Shown: positions 34,312 through 44,503, numbered from the stretch's first letter. The stretch is DNA of 64,000 bases from Aeromicrobium senzhongii (GCF_014334735.1 NZ_CP060587.1:1302001-1366000), one strand, 5' to 3'. A program made the numbers and translations. The notes: generated by a model from the letters alone, not told the origin.

Positions 34312-35070
34312 ATGTCCGGCCACTCCAAGTGGGCGACCACCAAGCACAAGAAGGCCGCGATCGACGCCAAGCGCGGCAAGCTCTTCGCCAAGCTCATCAA
34401 GAACATCGAGGTGGCGGCGCGTACTGGTGGACCTGACCCCGACGGCAATCCGACGCTGTACGACGCCATCCAGAAGGCGAAGAAGCAGTCGGTCCCCAAC
34501 GACAACATCGACCGCGCGGTCAAGCGTGGCGGTGGCGCCGACGGCGGGGGAGTCGACTACACGACGATCATGTACGAGGGCTACGGCCCGAACGGCGTCG
34601 CGTTCTTGATCGAGTGCCTCACCGACAACAAGAACCGGGCCGCCATGGAGGTCCGCACCGCGATGACCCGCAACGGCGGCACGATGGCCGATCCCGGATC
34701 GGTCTCGTACATGTTCAACCGCAAGGGCATCATCATCGTCCCGGCCGAGCAGGAGGGCGGGCCGACCAACGAGGACGACGTCCTGATGGCCGTGCTCGAT
34801 GCGGGGGCCGAGGAGGTCAACGACCACGACGGCAGCTTCGAGGTGCTGTGTGAGCCCGGTGACCTCGTCGCCGTCCGCACCGCGCTGCAGGACGCCGGAC
34901 TGGACTACGACTCCGCGGATGCCTCGTTCGTGCCCAGCGTCACCGTCGAGGTCGACGCCGAGGGGGCCGGCAAGGTGGTCCGGCTGATCGACGCGCTCGA
35001 GGACAGCGACGACGTGCAGAACGTCTACGCCAACTTCGACGCGCCGGACGAGGTCATGGCCGACCTCTGA
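34312..35070 (+). CDS. YebC/PmpR-family protein
   Basis: A 252-residue protein with the invariant start [20 protein letters not shown], followed by [22 protein letters not shown] and the two alpha/beta domains of the family. Members bind DNA as regulators or, in recent work on relatives, help ribosomes at polyproline-like stalls. The pdxT-yebC-ruvC order is the actinobacterial one. GAAGGAGAA is the ribosome site. Confidence 0.95.
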   Translation: MSGHSKWATTKHKKAAIDAKRGKLFAKLIKNIEVAARTGGPDPDGNPTLYDAIQKAKKQSVPNDNIDRAVKRGGGADGGGVDYTTIMYEGYGPNGVAFLIECLTDNKNRAAMEVRTAMTRNGGTMADPGSVSYMFNRKGIIIVPAEQEGGPTNEDDVLMAVLDAGAEEVNDHDGSFEVLCEPGDLVAVRTALQDAGLDYDSADASFVPSVTVEVDAEGAGKVVRLIDALEDSDDVQNVYANFDAPDEVMADL

Positions 35071-35094
35071 TCCCGGCTCGGCCATGATGTGGCC

Positions 35095-35490
35095 ATGGAT
35101 CGTCACGTGCGCACCCCCGACGGCGTCGGGTGGACCGTGCGCGTGGCGCGTCCGGGCCTGCGGGGGCGCGACGGCGACCTCGTCGTCGGTGGCGGCACCG
35201 ACGACGGGAGCGGGTTCGGACCGCTGCTGGTCGTCGTCGGCCTGTTGCTGCTCGGCATGCTCAGCCCGGTCCTGGTCAAGAGCGACCGGGCGTGGGTCCT
35301 GCTGCTCGTGCCGGCCCTGGTGTTCGCCGGTTGGGTCCTGTTTGCGCGGTACCCGGTCGAGCTGCTGCGCGACGGTTCGCCCGAGCCCCGGTATCGCACC
35401 CTCGTCGCCGGGCGGGCCGCCGCGCGCCGCGTCGCCGACGAGCTCGCCGAGGAGATCTCGCGCACACCCGACGCCCAGCTCACCGGCTGA
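35095..35490 (+). CDS. Small membrane protein between yebC and ruvC
   Basis: A 131-residue protein with two adjacent membrane segments (about 42-60 and 67-84) between a short polar N-terminal domain and a C-terminal helix ending in [14 protein letters not shown]. Start at ATG 35095 because CATGAT (35083-35088) lies six bases before it. No family recognised. Confidence 0.7.
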   Translation: MDRHVRTPDGVGWTVRVARPGLRGRDGDLVVGGGTDDGSGFGPLLVVVGLLLLGMLSPVLVKSDRAWVLLLVPALVFAGWVLFARYPVELLRDGSPEPRYRTLVAGRAAARRVADELAEEISRTPDAQLTG

Positions 35491-35503
35491 ACTCCCCGTC
35501 CGC

Positions 35504-35570
35504 CCCGAGATTTGCTCCCATTTCCACCTCTCAGAGGGTCTGAAAAGTCAGTTTGGGAGCAAATCTCGGG
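35504..35570. repeat. Perfect 17-base inverted repeat element
   Basis: CCCGAGATTTGCTCCCA (35504-35520) and its exact complement TGGGAGCAAATCTCGGG (35554-35570) flank 33 bases that are AT-rich for this genome and contain a small CCTC/GAGG hairpin. It lies between a stop codon and the ruvC promoter. No T-run follows either arm, so it is not a typical terminator. It may be a short palindromic repeat or a structured RNA. Confidence 0.75.
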
Positions 35571-35607
35571 ACCGGCGTGGCACCCGAACGGGACTGGGAC
35601 GACCGCA

Positions 35608-35613
35608 TAGGGT
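35608..35613 (+). promoter_or_regulatory. Leaderless -10 box for ruvC
   Basis: TAGGGT followed by seven bases and then ATG at 35621. Confidence 0.6.
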
Positions 35614-35620
35614 GTCGAAC

Positions 35621-36151
35621 ATGCGTTCCCTTCGTGTGCTCGGTGTCGACCCCGGCCTGACCCGGTGCGGCATCGGCGTCGTCGAGGGCAGCGTGGGCCG
35701 TCCGCTCGACCTCGTCGACGTCGGTGTCGTGCGCACGCCCGCCGATCTCGACCTCGCCAAGCGACTGCTGCGTCTCGAGCGCGCCCTGGACGAACTCGTC
35801 GTCCGGCTGCGGCCCGACGTCGTCGCCGTCGAGCGGGTCTTCAGCCAGCACAACGTCAGCACCGTCATGGGCACCGCCCAGGCCAGCGCCGTCGCGATGC
35901 TCGTCGCGGCGCGCCACGGTGTCCCCGTGCAGCTGCACACGCCGTCCGAGGTCAAGGCCGCCGTCACCGGCAGCGGTCGCGCCGACAAGGCCCAGGTGGC
36001 CGCCATGGTCGCGCGCCTGCTGCGTCTCGACGCTCCGCCCAAGCCGGCCGATGCGGCCGACGCGCTCGCGCTGGCGATCTGCCACCTGTGGCGCGGTGGG
36101 GCCCAGAGCCGTCTGGCCGCGGCCGTCGCGGCGGCGGGGACGGCACGATGA
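35621..36151 (+). CDS. ruvC: Holliday junction resolvase RuvC
   Basis: A 176-residue resolvase. Asp10 in [10 protein letters not shown], Glu71 in VAVERVF, and the acidic pair in [12 protein letters not shown] supply the four-carboxylate active site. It cuts Holliday junctions bound by RuvAB. Its TGA overlaps the ruvA ATG by four bases. Confidence 0.97.
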   Translation: MRSLRVLGVDPGLTRCGIGVVEGSVGRPLDLVDVGVVRTPADLDLAKRLLRLERALDELVVRLRPDVVAVERVFSQHNVSTVMGTAQASAVAMLVAARHGVPVQLHTPSEVKAAVTGSGRADKAQVAAMVARLLRLDAPPKPADAADALALAICHLWRGGAQSRLAAAVAAAGTAR

Positions 36152-36735
36152 TCGCGCACGTGCGGGGGACCGTCGCCACCGTCTCGCTCAACTCGGCCGT
36201 CCTCGATCTGGGCGGCGTCGGCTACCACGTCATGTGCACGCCCTCGACGATCGCCGACCTGAGGATCGGGCAGGAGGCCACGCTGTGGACCTCGATGGTC
36301 GTGCGCGAGGACTCGATGACCCTCTACGGCTTCGCCGACGCGCAGGAGCGCGACATGTTCGAGCTCGTCCAGACCGCCAGCGGCGTCGGGCCGAAGGTCG
36401 CCCAGGCCATGCTCGCCGTCCTGCCGCCGGAGCGGCTGCGCACCGCGATCGCGTCGTCGGACCACGCCACCTTGACCAAGGTGCCCGGCATCGGGCGCAA
36501 GGGCGCCGAGCGGATCGTCGTCGAGCTCAAGGACCGGGTCGCCGTCGCCTCCAGCACGTCCGCGCCCGCCGTCTCCGGCTGGCGCGACCAGGTCCACGAG
36601 GCGCTCGTCGGGCTCGGCTGGTCGGCCAAGGACGCCGACGCGGCCATCGACCGGGTGGCCGCCGGCGTCGGCGACGAGCCGGACGTCTCCACGATCCTGC
36701 GTGACGCCCTGCGATCGATGGACCGAGGCCGGTGA
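36148..36735 (+). CDS. ruvA: Holliday junction branch migration protein RuvA
   Basis: A 195-residue protein with OB-fold N-terminal domain (MIAHVRGTV..., [11 protein letters not shown]), two helix-hairpin-helix motifs ([13 protein letters not shown] and [13 protein letters not shown]) and the C-terminal RuvB-contact domain ([17 protein letters not shown]). It overlaps ruvB by four bases. Confidence 0.97.
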   Translation: MIAHVRGTVATVSLNSAVLDLGGVGYHVMCTPSTIADLRIGQEATLWTSMVVREDSMTLYGFADAQERDMFELVQTASGVGPKVAQAMLAVLPPERLRTAIASSDHATLTKVPGIGRKGAERIVVELKDRVAVASSTSAPAVSGWRDQVHEALVGLGWSAKDADAAIDRVAAGVGDEPDVSTILRDALRSMDRGR

Positions 36736-37793
36736 GCATGGACATGGAGGGATCGGACTTCGAGTCGATCGTCGCCGAGGCGGCCGGGCCGCAGGACAGC
36801 GCGTTCGAGCAGGCGCTGCGCCCTCGCACGCTCGACGAGCTGATCGGCCAGGAGCGCGTGCGCGAGCAGCTGGCCCTGGTGCTCGACGCGGCGGTCGCGC
36901 GCGACCGCACGCCCGATCACGTGCTGCTGTCCGGTCCGCCCGGCCTGGGCAAGACCACGATCGCGATGATCATCGCCAACCAGCTCTCCGCGCCCTTGCG
37001 GCTCACGAGCGGCCCGGCGATCCAGCACGCCGGCGACCTCGCCGCGATCCTCTCGGGGATCAACGAGGGCGACGTGCTCTTCATCGACGAGATCCACCGC
37101 ATGTCCCGGCCCGCCGAGGAGCTGCTCTACATGGCGATGGAGGACTTCCGCGTCGACGTCATCGTCGGCAAGGGGCCTGGCGCCACCGCGATCCCGCTGC
37201 AGATCCCGCCCTTCACCGTCGTGGGTGCCACGACACGAGCCGGGCTGCTGCCGGGGCCGCTGCGCGACCGGTTCGGGTTCACGGCCCAGCTGGACTACTA
37301 CGAGGCGGCCGACCTCGACCGCATCGTGCGCCGCTCGGCCGACCTTCTCGGCCTGCAGATCAGTGAGGACGCCTCGGCCGAGATCGGATCGCGGTCGCGG
37401 GGGACACCCCGGATCGCCAACCGGCTGCTGCGGCGCGTGCGCGACTACGCCGAGGTGCGCGCCGACGGCGTGGTCGACCACCGGGTCGCCCGGGCCGCGC
37501 TCGACCTGTACGAGGTCGACGAGCTGGGCCTGGACCGCCTCGACCGAGCGGTGCTCGACGCGCTGTGCCGCAACTTCGGCGGGGGACCGGTGGGCATCAC
37601 CACGCTCGCCGTCGCGGTCGCAGAGGAGCGCGAGACCGTCGAGGAGCTGGCCGAGCCGTTCCTGGTCCGGCTGGGCTTCCTCGCGCGGACCCCGCGCGGC
37701 CGGGTCGCCACGGCGGCGGCATGGCGCCACCTCGGCCTCACGGCACCGCCTGAGGCGGGCGCCGGGCAACTGCCGTTCGACGCGGCCGACTAG
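36732..37793 (+). CDS. ruvB: Holliday junction branch migration helicase RuvB
   Basis: A 353-residue AAA+ motor. Walker A GPPGLGKT (68-75), Walker [10 protein letters not shown], sensor 1 [18 protein letters not shown] with the arginine finger, and a C-terminal winged helix. GTG 36732 overlaps the ruvA stop; ATG 36738 is an alternative. Its TAG stop forms part of the -10 box for yajC. Confidence 0.97.
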   Translation: MSMDMEGSDFESIVAEAAGPQDSAFEQALRPRTLDELIGQERVREQLALVLDAAVARDRTPDHVLLSGPPGLGKTTIAMIIANQLSAPLRLTSGPAIQHAGDLAAILSGINEGDVLFIDEIHRMSRPAEELLYMAMEDFRVDVIVGKGPGATAIPLQIPPFTVVGATTRAGLLPGPLRDRFGFTAQLDYYEAADLDRIVRRSADLLGLQISEDASAEIGSRSRGTPRIANRLLRRVRDYAEVRADGVVDHRVARAALDLYEVDELGLDRLDRAVLDALCRNFGGGPVGITTLAVAVAEERETVEELAEPFLVRLGFLARTPRGRVATAAAWRHLGLTAPPEAGAGQLPFDAAD

Positions 37794-37796
37794 AGT
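37791..37796 (+). promoter_or_regulatory. Leaderless -10 box for yajC embedded in the ruvB stop
   Basis: TAGAGT begins with the ruvB TAG stop codon and is followed by seven bases and then GTG at 37804. Confidence 0.55.
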
Positions 37797-37803
37797 TCAT
37801 GCG

Positions 37804-38094
37804 GTGACTGCCGCTGACTTCATCCCCTTGGCCCTACTGGCCCTCGTCTTCTTCCTGCTCATCATCCGCCCCATGCGTGAGCGTCAGAAGCAGTTCACCG
37901 CCCTGCGGCAGATGCAGGACGCCCTCCAGCCCGGCGTTCGGGTCATGATCAGCAGCGGCATCCACGGCACCGTCCGCAGCCTGGACGACGACACCATCGG
38001 CCTCGAGATCGCCCCGGGCGTCGTCGTCACCGTCGCGCGCGCCGCGGTCGCCGAGGTCGCGCAGCCGAACGAGCCGACGGAGCCGACGGAATGA
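37804..38094 (+). CDS. yajC: Sec translocon accessory subunit YajC
   Basis: A 96-residue protein with one N-terminal membrane segment (about 7-22, PLALLALVFFLLIIRPMR) and the short YajC domain with LQPGVRVMISSGIHGTVRSL. YajC associates with SecYEG and SecDF. Unusually, the next gene is apt, four bases overlapping, and not secD. Confidence 0.92.
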   Translation: MTAADFIPLALLALVFFLLIIRPMRERQKQFTALRQMQDALQPGVRVMISSGIHGTVRSLDDDTIGLEIAPGVVVTVARAAVAEVAQPNEPTEPTE

Positions 38095-38621
38095 CCGACT
38101 TCCAGCAGGTGGCATCGCGTCTGATCCGCGCGATCGAGGACTGGCCCGAGGACGGTGTCACGTTCCGCGACATCACCCCGCTGCTGGCCGATCCCGCAGG
38201 ACTCGCCGCGACGGTGGAGGCCCTCGTGGACGCCGCTCGCGCTCTCGGCCCGATCGACGTCGTCGCGGGCGTCGAGGCGCGCGGCTTCCTGCTCGCGCCG
38301 TTGATCGCCGAAGCGCTCGGCACCGGCCTCGTGCCGGTCCGCAAGGCCGGCAAGCTGCCGGCCGCGCGGCTCACCGAGGCCTATGCGCTCGAGTACGCCG
38401 AGGCCGTCATCGAGATCCACGCCGACGCCGTCACCGAGGGTGCCCGGGTGCTCATCGTCGACGACGTCTTGGCCACCGGCGGCACCCTGGCCGCCGCCGT
38501 CCGGCTGTTCGAGCGCGCGGGGGCCGAGGTCGCCGGCGCGCTCGTCCTGATCGAGTTGCCCGCCCTGGGAGGCCGCGACGTGCTCGCCGGCGTTCCCCTG
38601 ACCGCCCTGTTGGAGTACTGA
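38091..38621 (+). CDS. apt: Adenine phosphoribosyltransferase
   Basis: A 176-residue purine salvage enzyme. FRDITPLLADP at the N-terminus, GVEARGFLLAP and the PRPP-binding loop VLIVDDVLATGGTL are intact. It converts adenine and PRPP to AMP. Its start overlaps the yajC stop by four bases and its stop overlaps the following small gene by one. Confidence 0.96.
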   Translation: MTDFQQVASRLIRAIEDWPEDGVTFRDITPLLADPAGLAATVEALVDAARALGPIDVVAGVEARGFLLAPLIAEALGTGLVPVRKAGKLPAARLTEAYALEYAEAVIEIHADAVTEGARVLIVDDVLATGGTLAAAVRLFERAGAEVAGALVLIELPALGGRDVLAGVPLTALLEY

Positions 38622-38713
38622 TGAGTCAGCGCACCGTCCGGATCGTCGCCATCATCGCCATCGCCGCGCTCCTGCTGGGCGTGCTGGCGACGGTGATCAC
38701 CGGCGCCATGTGA
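38621..38713 (+). CDS. Thirty-residue single-pass membrane peptide
   Basis: ATG at 38621 shares its A with the apt TGA. The peptide MSQRTVRIVAIIAIAALLLG followed by VLATVITGAM is a short basic start plus one membrane segment. Translation would be coupled to apt. No family is recognised. Support comes from the one-base overlap and clean membrane-protein composition; chance cannot be excluded. Confidence 0.5.
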   Translation: MSQRTVRIVAIIAIAALLLGVLATVITGAM

Positions 38714-38724
38714 CGCCGCCTCCG

Positions 38725-38730
38725 TAGAAT
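38725..38730 (+). promoter_or_regulatory. Putative -10 box of rel
   Basis: TAGAAT, followed by GAAGGAGG eight bases before the rel GTG at 38749. The implied leader is about 12 bases. Confidence 0.4.
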
Positions 38731-38748
38731 GGACTGAAGGAGGCATGC

Positions 38749-41073
38749 GTGGCTGACCGCACCGAGGGCGCGCCGATCAAGGCGACCGAGTCCAAGAATC
38801 CGGACTCGGCGCGCACGTCCGCGCGCGTGCGCAGCCGGCTCGCCCGTATCGGCGGCAAGTCCACCGGCGGAGGAAACCCGGTCCTCGACCCGCTGATCAA
38901 GATCTACCGCGACACCCATCCCAAGGGTGACGTCACGTCGATCCAGAAGGCCTACGAGGTCGCCGCGGCGATGCACGAGGGCCAGAAGCGCAAGAGCGGC
39001 GACCCGTACATCACGCACCCGCTCGCCGTGGCCACCATCCTCGCCGAGCTCGGCATGACGGCGCCCACGCTGTGCGCCGCGCTGCTGCACGACACGGTCG
39101 AGGACACCCCCTACACGATCGAGCAGCTGCGCAAGGACTTCGGCGACGAGGTCGTCCACCTGGTCGACGGCGTCACCAAGCTGGACAAGGTCAAGTACGG
39201 CGACTCGGCCCAGTCCGAGACCATCCGCAAGATGGTCGTCGCCATGGCGCGCGACATCCGCGTCCTGGTCATCAAGCTGGCCGACCGGCTGCACAACATG
39301 CGCACGCTGCGCTACCTGCGTCAGGACAAGCAGGAGCGCATCGCGCGCGAGACGATCGAGATCTTCGCCCCGCTGGCGCACCGGCTGGGCATGAACATGA
39401 TCAAGTGGGAGCTCGAGGACCTCGCGTTCGCGACGCTGTACCCCAAGGTCTACGACGAGATCGTGCGACTCGTCGCCGAGCGCGCGCCGTCGCGTGAGGC
39501 GTTCCTCGAGCGCGTCATCCGCGACGTCAACTCCGACCTGGGCCACGCCAAGATCAAGGCCCGCGTCACCGGCCGGCCCAAGCACTACTTCTCGATCTAC
39601 CAGAAGATGTTGGTCCGCGGCCGCGAGTTCTCGGACATCTTCGACCTCGTCGGCGTGCGCATCCTCGTCGAGGACGTCGCCGACTGCTACGCCGTGCTGG
39701 GCGTCCTGCACGCCCGCTGGAACCCGATCCCGGGCCGCTTCAAGGACTACATCAGCGTCCCGAAGTTCAACATGTACCAGTCGCTGCACACGACGGTGAT
39801 CGGCCCGCAGGGCAAGCCCGTCGAGCTGCAGATCCGCACCTACGCGATGCACCGCCGCGCCGAGTTCGGTGTCGCCGCGCACTGGAAGTACAAGGCCGAG
39901 TCGCTGGCCGCCGTCGGCGGCAAGGCCGGCAAGGACGGCCCCAGCGGCAACGAGATGGTGTGGCTGCGCGAGCTCGTCGACTGGCAGTCCGAGACCGAGG
40001 ACTCCACCGACTTCCTGGACTCCCTGCGCTTCGAGATGCAGAACGCGGGCGTCTACGCCTACACGCCGCGCGGCGACCTGATCCAGCTTCCGGCCGGGGC
40101 CACTCCGGTCGACTTCGCGTACGCCGTGCACACCGAGGTGGGGCACACGTGCGTCGGAGCCCGCGTCAACGGCCGGCTCGTCTCGCTGGAGTCCGAGCTG
40201 CAGAGCGGCGACGTCGTCGAGATCTTCACGTCCAAGTCGCCCACCGCCGGGCCGAGCCGTGACTGGCTCGACTTCGTCAAGAGCCCGCGGGCGCGCAACA
40301 AGATCCGCCAGTGGTTCACGAAGGAGCGCCGCGAGGAGGCCATCGACCACGGCAAGGACCTCATCGCCAAGCAGATGCGCAAGGAGGGTCTGCCGATGCA
40401 TCGCCTGTTCCGGCAGGCGAACCTCGACACGGTGGCCAAGGAGATGGGCTACGCCGACGTCTCCACCCTGTTCGCGGCGGTCGGCGAGAGCAACGTCGGT
40501 GCCCAGAACGTCGTCGACCGGGTCATCGACCTGGCCGGCGGACGCGAGGGAGCCGAGGAGGAGGCCGCCGAGGCCACCGCGATGCCCGTGCGCTCCAGCC
40601 GCCCGTCCTCGAGGATGCGCGGCGACGCCGGCGTCGAGGTCGTGGGCGTCTCGGGCGACATGCTGGTCAAGCTGGCGCGCTGCTGCACGCCGGTCCCGGG
40701 CGACGACATCCGCGGATTCGTCACGCGCGGCTCCGGCATCTCGGTGCACCGCACCGACTGCGCCAACTTCAAGGGCCTGGCGGCGCAGACCGAGCGCGTC
40801 GTGGACGTGCGGTGGGTCGCGAACACCAAGACGACGTTCCTCGTCGCGATGCAGGTCGAGGCCCTCGACCGGCCGCACCTGCTGTCCGACATCACCAAAG
40901 TGATCTCGGACCAGCACGTCAACATCTTGTCGGCGACGCTCAGCACCGGCCGCGACCGCGTGGCCAAGAGCCGCTTCACGTTCGAGATGGGCGACGCCAA
41001 GCACCTGGGATCGGTGCTCAAGGCCGTCAACAACGTGCCGGGCGTCTTCGACGCCTACCGCGTCACCCAGTAG
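38749..41073 (+). CDS. rel: Bifunctional (p)ppGpp synthetase/hydrolase Rel
   Basis: A 774-residue long RSH protein. The HD hydrolase domain is intact (His90; His114-Asp115 in LLHDTVEDT). The synthetase domain has [21 protein letters not shown] and ELQIRT; the RFKD form marks bifunctional Rel enzymes rather than RelA. Then TGS ([20 protein letters not shown]), a helical and zinc-finger-like region ([11 protein letters not shown]), and a C-terminal ACT domain. It sets stringent response levels from stalled ribosomes. GTG start with GAAGGAGG upstream. Confidence 0.96.
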   Translation: MADRTEGAPIKATESKNPDSARTSARVRSRLARIGGKSTGGGNPVLDPLIKIYRDTHPKGDVTSIQKAYEVAAAMHEGQKRKSGDPYITHPLAVATILAELGMTAPTLCAALLHDTVEDTPYTIEQLRKDFGDEVVHLVDGVTKLDKVKYGDSAQSETIRKMVVAMARDIRVLVIKLADRLHNMRTLRYLRQDKQERIARETIEIFAPLAHRLGMNMIKWELEDLAFATLYPKVYDEIVRLVAERAPSREAFLERVIRDVNSDLGHAKIKARVTGRPKHYFSIYQKMLVRGREFSDIFDLVGVRILVEDVADCYAVLGVLHARWNPIPGRFKDYISVPKFNMYQSLHTTVIGPQGKPVELQIRTYAMHRRAEFGVAAHWKYKAESLAAVGGKAGKDGPSGNEMVWLRELVDWQSETEDSTDFLDSLRFEMQNAGVYAYTPRGDLIQLPAGATPVDFAYAVHTEVGHTCVGARVNGRLVSLESELQSGDVVEIFTSKSPTAGPSRDWLDFVKSPRARNKIRQWFTKERREEAIDHGKDLIAKQMRKEGLPMHRLFRQANLDTVAKEMGYADVSTLFAAVGESNVGAQNVVDRVIDLAGGREGAEEEAAEATAMPVRSSRPSSRMRGDAGVEVVGVSGDMLVKLARCCTPVPGDDIRGFVTRGSGISVHRTDCANFKGLAAQTERVVDVRWVANTKTTFLVAMQVEALDRPHLLSDITKVISDQHVNILSATLSTGRDRVAKSRFTFEMGDAKHLGSVLKAVNNVPGVFDAYRVTQ

Positions 41074-41085
41074 CTCGCCGGACCA

Positions 41086-41187
41086 ATCTCGATACACGGT
41101 CTCGCTGCGCTCGCCCGCACTCGATCAGCGGAGCAGCGGCACAGGTGATCGAGTAGCAGGGCGAGGAACGAGCCCGCGTATCGAGAT
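41086..41187. repeat. Dispersed palindromic intergenic repeat
   Basis: Imperfect inverted arms: ATCTCGATAC at 41086-41095 opens the element, and GTATCGAGAT (41178-41187) closes it; inner arms share CTCGATCA and its complement. Elements of this type (ATCTCGATAC...CTCGCTGCGCTCG) are common between genes in actinobacterial genomes. It fills most of the convergent gap between rel and the DUF349 gene and could act as a terminator. Confidence 0.65.
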
Positions 41188-41208
41188 CAGCGGGGCGGGG
41201 GAGCGACG

Positions 41209-42432
41209 TCAGCTGAAGTCGGACGCGGTGCGCTTGGCGATGTCGAGGAAGGCCTGACGCGACTCGAGGTTCTCGCGCAGGTCCTTGATCTTCTTCTGGT
41301 CGCCGGCCGCTTCGGCCTTCGCCAGGTCGGCCTCGATCGCGGCGATGGCGTCCTCGAGCTTGGTGATCATGTCGTCCGCGCGGGCCGACTTCTCGGGGTC
41401 GGTGCGCTTCCACTCCTGGTCGCCGGCGTCGCGGATCGCCTTCTCGACGACGCGGATGCGGCCCTCGAGCTCCTTGATCTGGTCGCGCGGGACCTTGCCG
41501 GCGGCCTCCCAGCGGTCGGCGATGTCGTGCCAGGCGCGACGAGCCGAGTCCAGATCCTTGATCGGCAGCAGTGCCTCGGCCTCGACGAGGATCTCGCGCT
41601 TGGCGACCGCGTTCTCGGCGAACTCGGCCTCTTCGGCGGCGTTGGCGGCCTCGCGGGCCGAGAAGAAGACGTCCTGGGCGCTGCGGAAGCGCTTCCAGAG
41701 CTTGTCCTCGACGTTGCGGGGAGCCGAGCCGGCGGCCTTCCAGCGCTGCATGAGGTCGCGGTAGGCGCTCGAGGTCGCGCCCCACTCGGTGGAGTTCGAG
41801 AGGGCCTCGGCCTCCTCGATCAGCTTCTCCTTGATCTTCTGGGCCTTCTCGCGGCGCTCGCTCTGCTCGCCGAAGTGGGCCTTGCGCTTCTTCGTGTACG
41901 CGGTGCGCGCGGTCGAGAAGCGGTGCCACAGCTCGTCGTCGGCGGACTTGCTGAGCCGGGGGAGCGCCTTCCACTCGTCGAGGAGCGCACGCAGCCGGTC
42001 GGCGCCGTTGCGCCAGTCCTGGCCGGCGCCGATCTTCTCGGCCTCGTCGACGATGCGGGTCTTGGCCTCGGTGGCCTCGGCGGTGCGCTGCTCGCGCTCG
42101 GCCTTGCGCTTGGCACGCAGCTCACCGAGGGAGGGCTCGAGGGCGTCGAGGCGCGTCGACAGCGAGGCGAGGTCGCCGACCGCCTGGGCGTCGACGAGCT
42201 GCTCGCGGATCGTCGCGATCGCCTTCGTGGCGTCGTCGGGCGACACCGTGCCGGCCTCGATGCGCTTCTCCAGCAGGTTCACCTCGGTCTCGAGGTTCTC
42301 GAACCGTCGCGTGTAGAACGCGAGCGCCTCGTCGGCGTCTCCGCCGGTCACCCATTGTCCGATCAGCCGCTCGCCGTCACCCTCCTTGACGTAGACGTTT
42401 CCATCTGCGTCCACACGGCCCCAGTCGCTCAT
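41209..42432 (-). CDS. DUF349 coiled-coil repeat protein
   Basis: A 407-residue, highly charged, helical protein. After an N-terminal segment (SDWGRVDADGNVYVKEGDGE) it has about four DUF349 repeats of about 70 residues, each with an aromatic core such as WRNGADRLRALLDEWKAL, WGATSSAYRDLMQRWKAAG and ARRAWHDIADRWEAAGKV. No catalytic residues are known for the family. The rel-DUF349-MBL-hisS neighbourhood is conserved in actinobacteria. Cytoplasmic; function unknown. Confidence 0.85.
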   Translation of the reverse strand: MSDWGRVDADGNVYVKEGDGERLIGQWVTGGDADEALAFYTRRFENLETEVNLLEKRIEAGTVSPDDATKAIATIREQLVDAQAVGDLASLSTRLDALEPSLGELRAKRKAEREQRTAEATEAKTRIVDEAEKIGAGQDWRNGADRLRALLDEWKALPRLSKSADDELWHRFSTARTAYTKKRKAHFGEQSERREKAQKIKEKLIEEAEALSNSTEWGATSSAYRDLMQRWKAAGSAPRNVEDKLWKRFRSAQDVFFSAREAANAAEEAEFAENAVAKREILVEAEALLPIKDLDSARRAWHDIADRWEAAGKVPRDQIKELEGRIRVVEKAIRDAGDQEWKRTDPEKSARADDMITKLEDAIAAIEADLAKAEAAGDQKKIKDLRENLESRQAFLDIAKRTASDFS

Positions 42433-42439
42433 GGCGGTC

Positions 42440-42445
42440 AGTCTA
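42440..42445 (-). promoter_or_regulatory. Leaderless -10 box for the DUF349 gene
   Basis: TAGACT on the minus strand followed by seven bases and then ATG at 42432. Confidence 0.6.
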
Positions 42446-42475
42446 GGAGGTTCGCGGCACGGTGGCGTCCTCGCG

Positions 42476-42481
42476 TACCCT
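42476..42481 (+). promoter_or_regulatory. Leaderless -10 box for the MBL-fold gene
   Basis: TACCCT followed by seven bases and then GTG at 42489. It is back to back with the DUF349 promoter. Confidence 0.55.
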
Positions 42482-42488
42482 GACAGGC

Positions 42489-43184
42489 GTGCTTCTCACC
42501 GCCTTCCCCGCCGGACCACTGCAGGCGAACTGCTATTTCGTCGCCTCGGGACCGGGCCAACCGTGCGCCATCGTCGACCCGGGCCAGCAGTCCGCCGAGG
42601 GGGTGCGCGCGGTCGTCGCCGAGCATGAACTGCGACCCGCCGCCGTCCTTGTGACGCACGGACACTTCGACCACATGTGGGACGCCAAGCAGGTCGCCGA
42701 CGAGTTCGGCTGCCCGCTGTGGATCCACCCGGCCGACCGCCACCTGCTCGCCGACCCGATGGCCGCGATCTCGAACGAGTCCGCCGCGATGCTGCGCGAG
42801 CAGATCGGCGACATCGATCCGTCGCAGTTCGGCGAGCCGGCCGACGTCCGCGACGCCGTCGACGGCGCCACGATCGAGGTGGGCGACCTGACGATCACCG
42901 TCGACCACTGCCCGGGACACACGCCGGGCACCGTCGCGTACCGCGTCGACTACATCGGCCCCGAGCCCGTCTCGCAGATCATGTTCTCGGGCGACTTCCT
43001 GTTCTTCGGCTCCATCGGCCGCACCGACCTGGTCGGTGGCGACCACGCCGAGATGCTGCGCAGCCTGCAGAGCAAGATCCTCACGCTGCCCGACGACGTC
43101 GTGGTGCTGCCCGGCCACGGCCAGCAGTCGTCGATCGGTCGCGAGAAGCAGACCAACCCCTTCCTGCTGGAGCTGATGGCATGA
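42489..43184 (+). CDS. MBL-fold (glyoxalase II-like) metallohydrolase
   Basis: From GTG 42489, 231 residues. Metal ligands THGHFDHM, HCPGHTPG, the bridging Asp in MFSGDFLFFGSIGRTDL, and the final His in LPGHGQQS are complete for a two-metal site. The family cleaves thioesters such as S-lactoylglutathione or mycothiol analogues; the substrate is not evident. It overlaps hisS by four bases, the common actinobacterial order. Nine extra upstream codons are open but the leaderless promoter argues against them. Confidence 0.87.
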   Translation: MLLTAFPAGPLQANCYFVASGPGQPCAIVDPGQQSAEGVRAVVAEHELRPAAVLVTHGHFDHMWDAKQVADEFGCPLWIHPADRHLLADPMAAISNESAAMLREQIGDIDPSQFGEPADVRDAVDGATIEVGDLTITVDHCPGHTPGTVAYRVDYIGPEPVSQIMFSGDFLFFGSIGRTDLVGGDHAEMLRSLQSKILTLPDDVVVLPGHGQQSSIGREKQTNPFLLELMA

Positions 43185-44503
43185 GCAAGCTGTCCGGCTT
43201 CCCCGAGTTCCTCCCCGCCGAGCGCAACGTCGAGCGCGCCGTGCTCGACCACCTGAGCCGCGTCTTCGAGCTGCACGGCTTCGCCAACATCGAGACCCGC
43301 GCGGTCGAGCCTCTCGAGACGCTGCTGCGCAAGGGCGAGATCGACAAGGAGGTCTACGCCGTCCGGCGCCTGCACGCCGACGAGTCCGAGGCCTCCGAGC
43401 TGGCGCTGCACTTCGACCTCACGGTGCCGTTCGCGCGCTACGTCGTCGAGAACGCCGGTCACCTGCAGTTCCCGTTCCGCCGCTACCAGATCCAGAAGGT
43501 CTGGCGGGGCGAGCGCCCGCAGGCCGGCCGCTTCCGCGAGTTCACCCAGGCCGACATCGACATCGTCGGCGACGGCACGCTGCCGTTCCACTTCGACGTC
43601 GAGGTGGCCCGCGTCATGGCCGAGGCGCTGGCGGGTCTGCCGATCCCCGGCCTGTCGATGACGCTGCAGGTCAGCAACCGCAAGGTGCTCGAGGGCTTCT
43701 ACCTCGGCCTGGGCATCGAGCAGCCGACCGCCGTCATGCAGGTCATCGACAAGCTCGACAAGCTGACGGGCGACAAGATCGCCGACCTGCTGGGCGAGCT
43801 GGGACTGTCCGAGGACCAGGCGAACCGCTGCCTGGGACTGGCCGAGATCATCACGACCGACACGTCGTTCGTCCAGCGCGTCCGCGACCTGGGTGTCGAG
43901 CACCCGATGCTGGACGAGGGACTGGCCGAGCTGGAGGCCGTCATCGCGGGGTGTGCCACTGTCGAGGGTGTGACCGTCACCGCCGACCTGCGCATCGCGC
44001 GCGGACTGGACTACTACACCGGCACGGTCTTCGAGACCCGGGTGGCGGAGTTCCCGGCCCTGGGCTCGATCTGCTCCGGCGGCCGCTACGACCAGCTCGC
44101 CAGCGACGGCAAGCGCACCTACCCCGGTGTCGGCCTGTCGATCGGCGTCTCCCGCCTGCTGTCGACCCTCACGACCAGCGGCATCACCGCCAGCCGGTCG
44201 GTGCCGTCGGTGGTCCTGGTAGCCGTCAACGACGAGGCGTCCCGCCCCGAGAGCGACGCGATCGCCCAGCAGCTGCGGGCCCGCGGCATCGCCTGCGAGG
44301 TCGCCCCCAACGCCCAGAAGTTCGGCAAGCAGATCCGCTTCGCCGAGCGCCGCGGCATCCCCTTCGTCTGGTTCGTCAACGATGACGGACACCAGGCCAA
44401 GGACATCCGCACCGGTGAGCAGGTGTCGGCCGATCCCGACGCCTGGACACCCCCCGAGACCGACCTGCGACCGCAGGTGACCCACAAGGAGACGACAGCG
44501 TGA
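43181..44503 (+). CDS. hisS: Histidyl-tRNA synthetase
   Basis: A 440-residue class II synthetase. Motif 1 region [16 protein letters not shown], motif 2 [23 protein letters not shown], histidine motifs [15 protein letters not shown] and CSGGRYDQL, and a C-terminal anticodon-binding domain. ATG overlaps the MBL stop and its stop overlaps aspS by four bases. Confidence 0.97.
   Translation: MSKLSGFPEFLPAERNVERAVLDHLSRVFELHGFANIETRAVEPLETLLRKGEIDKEVYAVRRLHADESEASELALHFDLTVPFARYVVENAGHLQFPFRRYQIQKVWRGERPQAGRFREFTQADIDIVGDGTLPFHFDVEVARVMAEALAGLPIPGLSMTLQVSNRKVLEGFYLGLGIEQPTAVMQVIDKLDKLTGDKIADLLGELGLSEDQANRCLGLAEIITTDTSFVQRVRDLGVEHPMLDEGLAELEAVIAGCATVEGVTVTADLRIARGLDYYTGTVFETRVAEFPALGSICSGGRYDQLASDGKRTYPGVGLSIGVSRLLSTLTTSGITASRSVPSVVLVAVNDEASRPESDAIAQQLRARGIACEVAPNAQKFGKQIRFAERRGIPFVWFVNDDGHQAKDIRTGEQVSADPDAWTPPETDLRPQVTHKETTA

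Noticed and set aside
38626..41097. 823-codon minus-strand frame opposite rel
   Set aside because: Shadow of rel, which has complete HD, synthetase, TGS and ACT domains.
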